A stretch of DNA of 10,141 bases from an uncultured Mycoplasmatota bacterium (GTDB lineage: Bacteria; Bacillota_I; Bacilli_A; RF39; UBA660). Shown here piece by piece: positions 6,143 through 10,141 of this stretch. The position numbers were made by a program, and so were the translations under genes. The notes below the pieces were generated by a model. The model was not told where the DNA came from and made no database searches. It saw nothing but the letters and a program-made list of their open reading frames with translations. How positions within the stretch are numbered: the first letter of the stretch is position 1; each line of letters opens with the position of its first letter. Location of the stretch: positions 1 to 10,141 of the forward strand of contig USET01000035.1 in NCBI GenBank assembly GCA_900553765.1. Direction: 5' to 3'.

Positions 6143-6170
6143 ATTATACCACATATTCAAAAAATAACAA
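6143..6170 (-). promoter_or_regulatory. Promoter of the rimP-nusA-rnpM-infB operon
   Basis: TTGTTA (6165-6170) and TATAAT (6143-6148) are separated by 16 nt, with TGG giving an extended -10. The predicted start is near 6136, about 53 nt before the rimP ATG, so the leader hairpin at 6101-6124 lies within the transcript. Confidence 0.78.
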
Positions 6171-6183
6171 AGCCTTTTCCTCA

Positions 6184-6203
6184 TTTTTATCATATGTATG
6201 ATA
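6184..6203. repeat. Small A+T-rich inverted repeat after the acetyltransferase gene
   Basis: TTATCAT and ATGATAA face each other around a 4-base centre just past the acetyltransferase stop and upstream of the rimP promoter. On the minus strand it is followed by AAAATGAGG, not T, so it is a poor terminator for the gene that precedes it. The T-rich side is on the plus strand. It could be a weak terminator or a protein-binding palindrome; nothing decides. Confidence 0.35.
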
Positions 6204-6206
6204 ATT

Positions 6207-6797
6207 TTATTTATGATAAAACGATACGCATCGATGATAATCCTCCTCTGTTTTAAAATAAGATCCATAAAATAGATCATAAAAAGATTCAATATAAGAA
6301 GCCATTTTCAGATGAGATATCTTTTCCTTTGTCGTCACATATACCGGAACATAATTTACATCCCATAATCTAATCACATAATTATTCATAAGTTCAAATC
6401 CTAATCGTTCGTAAAATCGAATGCGACGAATACGAAGTTGATTCAGAGCTTCAGGCAAAAAATGTTCTACCCTCTCTACTTCACCAAATAGAGCATCGTA
6501 AGTACGATAAGAATCTTTTAATTTTGCGATTAATTTCTCACCATATCCACGGCTACGCATACCATCGCGAATTGCTAAATAATCAAGCAATACTACCCTT
6601 TGATTCTTCTGTACGATCAAAAAGGCATAGCCCACCCATATTTTATCATCGTACAATATTTGTAACTCACCGATATTACGGTTCATCAATTTTTTTAAAA
6701 TTCGATAAGGTTTTCTCTCACTTCTCGGAAAGTCTTGCACATAAAAAGGATATATACGTTCTAAATCTTCCAGTGTTCCTCTTTTTATGTATAACAC
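6207..6797 (-). CDS. GNAT-family N-acetyltransferase
   Basis: Predicted acetyl-CoA-dependent acyltransferase of about 196 residues; the substrate is unknown. The GNAT fold is visible: an N-terminal strand-helix (KRGTLEDLERIYPFY), the core strand VVLLDYLAIRDGMR (68-81) leading into the acetyl-CoA pyrophosphate loop RSRGYG (81-86) and its helix EKLIAKLK. FYERLGFE (128-135) is the usual motif B segment. The C-terminal 60 residues (VYVTTKEKISHLKMASYIESFYDLF) go beyond the core fold and may shape the substrate site. The start is a GTG at 6797, preceded by AAGGGAGA at 8 nt. It has its own promoter and is divergent from the membrane protease gene. No neighbour hints at the substrate. Confidence 0.87.
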   Translation of the reverse strand: MLYIKRGTLEDLERIYPFYVQDFPRSERKPYRILKKLMNRNIGELQILYDDKIWVGYAFLIVQKNQRVVLLDYLAIRDGMRSRGYGEKLIAKLKDSYRTYDALFGEVERVEHFLPEALNQLRIRRIRFYERLGFELMNNYVIRLWDVNYVPVYVTTKEKISHLKMASYIESFYDLFYGSYFKTEEDYHRCVSFYHK

Positions 6798-6820
6798 AAC
6801 TATCTTCTCCCTTCCTACAC

Positions 6821-6826
6821 ATTATA
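6821..6826 (-). promoter_or_regulatory. Extended -10 promoter of the acetyltransferase gene
   Basis: A perfect TATAAT with TGT before it (extended -10) and a predicted start near 6814, about 17 nt before the GTG start and just ahead of its ribosome site. No convincing -35 box at 16-18 nt. It is divergent from the plus-strand promoter at 6864-6892. Confidence 0.55.
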
Positions 6827-6863
6827 ACATAAACGTATATTTTTTACATATGATGAATTATAC

Positions 6864-6892
6864 AAGACATTTTTAGGAAAACTTGGTATAAT
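6864..6892 (+). promoter_or_regulatory. Promoter of the CPBP-family gene
   Basis: AAGACA (6864-6869) and TATAAT (6887-6892) are separated by 17 nt, with TGG directly before the -10. The predicted start is near 6899, so the upstream in-frame ATG at 6899 would be almost leaderless and the ATG at 6914 is the better start. Confidence 0.7.
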
Positions 6893-6913
6893 AATAACAT
6901 GGAGATGATAAAA

Positions 6914-7621
6914 ATGACAAAAGCTTCAAAATACGATATAAAAATTGCGATTGCCGGAACCCTTGCCATCCTAGCATATTTCATACTACCTTACTTAGAA
7001 GTGCTCCCATTCGCATTACTTGGCATTGATACAGCTACGTTACCAAACATTACGAAAGCAATCTACATGTTTGCCTACGAAGTAATAACTCTAGCAATTA
7101 TCATGTATTTATTAAGAGACCAGTTAAAAAAACAATGGAACGATCTTAAAAAAAATCATAGAACCTATTTCAAAAAATATTTTAAATACTGGTTCTTAAT
7201 GTTAGGCCTCATGATGCTAAGCAACCTTATTATCCTAATGATCGAACCACAAAGTACTGCCGGAAACGAAGAATTAATTCGTTCTATTTTTAGTGAAATG
7301 CCTATCTACATGTACTTATCGGCAGTAGTAATTGCACCACTCATGGAAGAATTGGTATTTAGACTTTCCATTCGGAATATTTTTCCCCATACAGATTGGT
7401 TATTTATCATCGTATCTGGACTTATCTTCGGTGGAATGCATGTTATTGGAAATGTAAATACATGGATAGATATTTTATATCTGATCCCATATAGTATTCC
7501 AGGATTTGTATTTGCATACGTATTAACAAAATCAAATAATGTATTCGTAGGTAGTGGACTTCATTTTGTACATAATGGTGTCTTAATGAGTTTACAAGTA
7601 CTCGTACTATTATTTGGATAA
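6914..7621 (+). CDS. CPBP-family intramembrane glutamic endopeptidase homologue
   Basis: Integral membrane protein of 235 residues of the CPBP (CAAX protease and bacteriocin-processing, Rce1-like) family. The three catalytic motifs are complete: EELVFR (145-150), FGGMH (172-176) and HFVHN (217-221, H-x-x-x-N). Hydrophobic segments lie at about 10-32, 47-67, 92-110, 131-145, 162-177, 184-206 and 219-235, consistent with a multi-spanning topology. Members cleave membrane peptides or mature bacteriocins, or give bacteriocin immunity, but no bacteriocin or CAAX-like substrate is adjacent. The ATG at 6914 has GGAG 9 nt upstream. Two earlier in-frame ATGs (6899, 6905) overlap that site. Monocistronic, with promoter and terminator. 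The family call is firm; substrate unknown. Confidence 0.88.
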   Translation: MTKASKYDIKIAIAGTLAILAYFILPYLEVLPFALLGIDTATLPNITKAIYMFAYEVITLAIIMYLLRDQLKKQWNDLKKNHRTYFKKYFKYWFLMLGLMMLSNLIILMIEPQSTAGNEELIRSIFSEMPIYMYLSAVVIAPLMEELVFRLSIRNIFPHTDWLFIIVSGLIFGGMHVIGNVNTWIDILYLIPYSIPGFVFAYVLTKSNNVFVGSGLHFVHNGVLMSLQVLVLLFG

Positions 7622-7640
7622 GACCATTGGTCTTTTTTTT
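7619..7640 (+). terminator. Intrinsic terminator after the CPBP-family gene
   Basis: AAGACC and GGTCTT pair around ATT, with the first A bases being part of the TAA stop, and are followed by TTTTTTTT. A compact, strong intrinsic terminator for the plus strand. Confidence 0.85.
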
Positions 7641-7655
7641 ATTCTATGATAAAAT
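7627..7655 (+). promoter_or_regulatory. Possible promoter of the metallophosphoesterase gene
   Basis: TTGGTC (7627-7632) and TAAAAT (7650-7655) are separated by 17 nt, with TGA before the -10. It overlaps the preceding terminator. The predicted start near 7662 is very close to the ribosome site GGTGAT, so the exact start is uncertain. Confidence 0.5.
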
Positions 7656-7670
7656 AAACATGGTGATCCT

Positions 7671-8572
7671 ATGGCAAAGAAAAAACACGCACAAAAAAAA
7701 GAATCTAAATTTACATTGTGGCAAAAGATTGCCATGATTATTTTATTCCTCTTGATATTCATCGCTGGAGTTATTTTATATAGTAGGTATATAGCTACAT
7801 CTAAAATCGAGGTACGAGAAATAACCAGAATCTTCCTAGCGACTATCATGGGTTTAAAATCGTGCAATTATCAGATATCCACTACAATACAACAATATAT
7901 AAAGAAGAATTAAATAAAATTGTTCAAAAGATAAATAAAATGAAACCAGATATTGTCGTATTAACTGGTGATCTCTTCGATAAAAATACAGAATATCAAG
8001 AAAATGATTTCACCGATATATCTGAAGCGCTGATGAAAATAGATGCTAGCGTTGGGAAATATGCAATTACTGGTAATCACGACGTAAAGTTTACAGAATG
8101 GGAAACGGTTATAAAAAATAGCGGGTTCACCAATTTAAATGATACTTACGAACTCATTTATAAAGATAGCTATGATCCTATTTTAATCGCCGGAGTCAGT
8201 AGTAACCTGAACGACACAAAAAATATTAGCGATAAAATGAAACCAACCTTTGATTATATGAATACGATAAAACAAAGTGTAGAAGGTTCCTATCAATATG
8301 CAATATTATTGCTACACGAACCAGATTACATAAAAAATATCGATTATGAAAAATTTGATTTAGCTCTTGCTGGACATTCTCACCATGGGCAAGTAAGACT
8401 GCCTTTCATTGGAGCAGTCATTACTCCAAAAGGAGCAAAAGAATATTATAATGAGCATTATAATATCGACGGTACTGAATTGTACATATCGAACGGACTT
8501 GGAACATCTTCCTATCCATATCGCTTATTTAATCGTCCGTCTATCTATCTATATCGATTAGAAACAAATTAA
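7671..8572 (+). pseudogene. Membrane-anchored metallophosphoesterase, frame broken near 7826
   Basis: A calcineurin-like metallophosphoesterase of the YkuE/YaeI-like, membrane-anchored type, read in two frames. The first frame (7671 to about 7826) gives a basic N-terminus and one membrane segment, KIAMIILFLLIFIAGVILY (residues 19-37). The second frame then continues as QNLPSDYHGFKIVQLSDIHY, exactly what the family shows after the anchor. It carries every metal-site motif: DIH, GDLFD, GNHD, a His in LLLHEPDY, and GHSHHGQ. Joining the frames with one missing base near 7824-7826 gives a 300-residue protein of normal length. No slippery heptamer is visible at the junction. The second frame alone could start at a GTG (7862), but that lacks a ribosome site and would lose the anchor and first strand. 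Real decay, or a one-base sequence error, are both possible; the downstream frame is otherwise intact. Confidence 0.82.
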
Positions 8573-8603
8573 AAAGATCTCTTGGTTCAAGAGATCTTTT
8601 TAA
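8569..8603. terminator. Bidirectional terminator between convergent genes
   Basis: A perfect 16-bp inverted repeat, TTAAAAAGATCTCTTG against CAAGAGATCTTTTTAA, with a 3-base loop. Each strand ends in a T run, so it can terminate both the metallophosphoesterase (plus) and the minus-strand gene at 8600-9155. Both TAA stop codons (8570-8572, and 8602-8600 on the minus strand) lie within its arms. Confidence 0.92.
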
Positions 8604-9155
8604 TGTAAAACTCCATTAGATTTTTTCATAAGATTAGCCTCATATTCATCCTCTATCGTTTCTTTATGCCAATTTAATTTTGAAGTATCTGACGCAAACG
8701 GGAGCAGATATTCTACTTTTTCTTCTAACGCTTTATGATATTCCTCACTAGAAAGTAGGAAAGATTCTGTAATAAATAAGTTACTATCCTTCGTCTCATT
8801 ATAAATAGCTGCCAAATTGAGCAATTCTACTGACTTTCTATCAAACAGCTGTGGATAATTGACAAGCAATCTTGTTAATCCAATCATTGTTGCAAACTTT
8901 TGAATTAAGACTTCGTCCGTTAAAACGATTTATATGATTCATATAAATGCAATAAAGCTTTTGTTGCATTTCGGTTTGTTCCACTAATCGCTTGATATCT
9001 GAAATTGTTTTCAAATCATCTTCAAAATGATAATCTTCACTCAAAGTATAGTGTGATTTTATCATTTCCTCATGTTCTTTTACAAACGTTAATAATGCCT
9101 GTTGAATTTCTAAAACATCATGTAAATCATGTTCATATATTAAACCATCTTCCAT
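8600..9155 (-). pseudogene. Unrecognised gene, frame broken near 8925-8930
   Basis: I do not recognise this protein. The ATG at 9155 follows AAGGAG at 5 nt and starts 13 nt after the VanY-type gene, so the two are likely cotranscribed. The first frame runs MEDGLIYEHDLHDVLEIQQA and on to YMNHINR (residue 77), then drifts into unconvincing sequence and stops at 8841. The second frame, read upstream of its first ATG, continues as LTDEVLIQKFATMIGLTRLL, which looks like genuine protein, to the end at 8600. Dropping one T from the TTTT run at that point (minus strand CGTTTTAAC) joins them into 184 residues. The joined product is acidic, soluble and probably mostly helical, with no signal peptide or membrane segment. 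An alternative reading as two small overlapping genes is less likely because the second start (8887) has no ribosome site. Confidence 0.65.
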
Positions 9156-9168
9156 ATTTTCTCCTTCT

Positions 9169-10141
9169 TTATGCGACACCTAAATATTCTTCTAATGTAA
9201 TCCCCTTATTCATAATTTCTTTTGCAACTTTCTTACCAACGTATCTTATATGCCAAGGTTCATACTGGTATCCTGTAATATATTCTTTTCCCTTTGGATA
9301 ACGTAAGATAAATCCATATTCCGCACAATGTTGTACTAACCACTTTCCTGCTGGAGTTGTTCCATAGTTATCATCGATAGAACCAACGTCAAAAGCAAGT
9401 CCTGTTTGATGCTCAGAATGTCCAGCACGAGCAGAATAGGTATCTGCAAGTGCTTGTCCATCTCTGTTTACATATCTCTGATATAAATTCACTTGTGTTT
9501 GATAACTACGATATCCAGATAATAGTGGCATCGAAAAGCCTGCTGCCTTTGCCCCAGCTTGAAGTGAAGATAACGCAGACTGTGCTGTTGGATCCACTCC
9601 ATTTCCATAACTTTTCGGCAATGCATACTGCTTATTTACGATTAAAATACCATCGATATATTTAGGCCCCATCTCTATATTACTATAGCCACCGCTTCCT
9701 TCTTTCGATTGATTTTCAACGATTACTGTTCTTTCTAAAGATGACTTGTTATGACTACTATCTTCCACTGTATAGGTAACTTTATATTCACCTTTTTTAG
9801 AAGTATCGACATTTTCTTTCACCTTCACCTTATCAGTTAAATCACCATCATAATTATCCGTTGCAGTAAATCCTGGTTCTACATATGATTCACCAACTTT
9901 TAAAGATACTGTCGTATTGCCAACGAGTGCTATTTCTGGTTTAGTCGTATCTACAACTTCAACTGTTCTTTTAACCTTCTTTACCGTCCATCCTTTTTTT
10001 AATTTATATTCGACTGTATAACGTCCTATCTTATCAGTTTTAATTTTTGTTTTGCTGACATCATCAGATACATCTTTTCCAAAAAAAGTTGCATTTACCA
10101 AAGGATCCTTAAAAGACTCATTTACTTCTACTGTTATAATC
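9169..10141 (-). CDS. Ig-like repeat protein with VanY D-Ala-D-Ala carboxypeptidase domain (5' end missing)
   Basis: The C-terminal 323 residues of a larger, probably exported, cell-wall enzyme; the frame is open to the window edge, so the start is not present. From the N-terminus: the end of one Ig-like repeat (to about residue 65, ending KRTVEVVDTTKP), a second repeat of DUF5011 type (about 64-142, with EPGFTATDNYDGDLTDKV and GEYKVTYTVEDSSHNKS), a Gly/Ser linker, and a VanY-type peptidase (about 160-318). The peptidase shows SGYRSYQTQVNLY (208-220), SEHQTGLAFDVG with probable zinc ligands His244 and Asp251, and EPWHIRYVG with Glu294 and His297. This family trims the terminal D-Ala from peptidoglycan stem peptides. 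Neighbouring vancomycin-resistance genes (vanH/A/X) are absent, so ordinary wall remodelling is likelier than resistance. The downstream gene starts 13 nt after the stop. Confidence 0.92.
   Translation of the reverse strand, partial: IITVEVNESFKDPLVNATFFGKDVSDDVSKTKIKTDKIGRYTVEYKLKKGWTVKKVKRTVEVVDTTKPEIALVGNTTVSLKVGESYVEPGFTATDNYDGDLTDKVKVKENVDTSKKGEYKVTYTVEDSSHNKSSLERTVIVENQSKEGSGGYSNIEMGPKYIDGILIVNKQYALPKSYGNGVDPTAQSALSSLQAGAKAAGFSMPLLSGYRSYQTQVNLYQRYVNRDGQALADTYSARAGHSEHQTGLAFDVGSIDDNYGTTPAGKWLVQHCAEYGFILRYPKGKEYITGYQYEPWHIRYVGKKVAKEIMNKGITLEEYLGVA

Noticed and set aside
6053..6292. Minus-strand 79-residue frame between the acetyltransferase gene and rimP
   Set aside because: It runs through the rimP promoter and leader hairpin and overlaps both genes in another frame, with no ribosome site.
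6899..7621. Bacteriocin locus built around the CPBP-family gene
   Set aside because: No small double-glycine leader peptide, ABC transporter or regulator is nearby, and the gene has its own promoter and terminator.
7820..7835. Programmed -1 frameshift in the metallophosphoesterase gene
   Set aside because: There is no X-XXY-YYZ heptamer in the zero frame and no obvious downstream hairpin or internal Shine-Dalgarno stimulator; a missing base is simpler.
7610..7867. Minus-strand 85-residue frame opposite the metallophosphoesterase start
   Set aside because: Antisense to the membrane-anchor coding region and to the terminator; no start signal.
8600..9179. Two small overlapping minus-strand genes that resemble a toxin-antitoxin pair
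   Set aside because: The downstream frame reads as protein well before its first ATG, that ATG has no ribosome site, and removing one T fuses both into a single gene. No toxin or antitoxin motif is visible.
9169..10141. Vancomycin-resistance cluster
   Set aside because: Only a VanY-type peptidase domain is present. No vanH, vanA/B, vanX or vanRS neighbours lie in the window, and such domains are common in wall remodelling.

Overview
The window looks like chromosomal, housekeeping-rich DNA from a low-GC Gram-positive (Firmicutes) bacterium. The evidence is the high A+T content, strong AGGAGG-like ribosome sites, consensus sigma-A promoters (several with extended -10 TGn), a T-box leader, and the rimP-nusA-rnpM-infB-rbfA order. 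The standard genetic code is used: TGG for Trp, and TGA as the deoC stop. Together with a VanY-type cell-wall peptidase this argues against a Mycoplasma-like, wall-less organism. A gut-associated member of the Bacilli/Erysipelotrichia side is my guess only.

Layout. Positions 1-1231 (minus strand): a consensus promoter, a T-box leader, deoC (deoxyribose-phosphate aldolase) and, overlapping it, the first third of tyrS (tyrosyl-tRNA synthetase, cut by the window edge). Positions 1271-1786 (minus): one unrecognised 153-residue protein with its own promoter. Positions 1792-6170 (minus): the translation/transcription factor operon rimP-nusA-rnpM(ylxR)-infB-rbfA, with a hairpin leader before rimP, a strong intrinsic terminator between infB and rbfA, and another after rbfA. 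Positions 6207-6826 (minus): a GNAT-family acetyltransferase. It is divergent from a plus-strand pair at 6864-8572: a CPBP-family membrane protease homologue, then a membrane-anchored metallophosphoesterase whose frame is broken. Positions 8569-8603: a perfect 16-bp inverted repeat that terminates both converging units and supplies both stop codons. Positions 8600-10141 (minus): an unrecognised gene, also with a broken frame, behind a partial gene for a secreted-type protein with Ig-like repeats and a VanY D-Ala-D-Ala carboxypeptidase domain.

How the genes work together. The central operon combines ribosome maturation (RimP, RbfA), transcription elongation/termination (NusA), RNase P modulation (RnpM) and initiation (IF2). 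TyrS sits behind a T-box as expected, but deoC lies between the leader and tyrS, so nucleoside catabolism and tRNA charging are apparently coregulated. The plus-strand pair and the VanY gene look like envelope functions.

Most worth a second look: the unusual nested T-box terminator and its control of deoC-tyrS, a RimP reduced to its N-terminal domain, an acidic insertion in NusA, and two frameshifted genes about 1.1 kb apart, which are either real decay or sequence errors. I found no mobile element, CRISPR array, tRNA, rRNA or defence system, and I do not see a wholly new multi-gene system.
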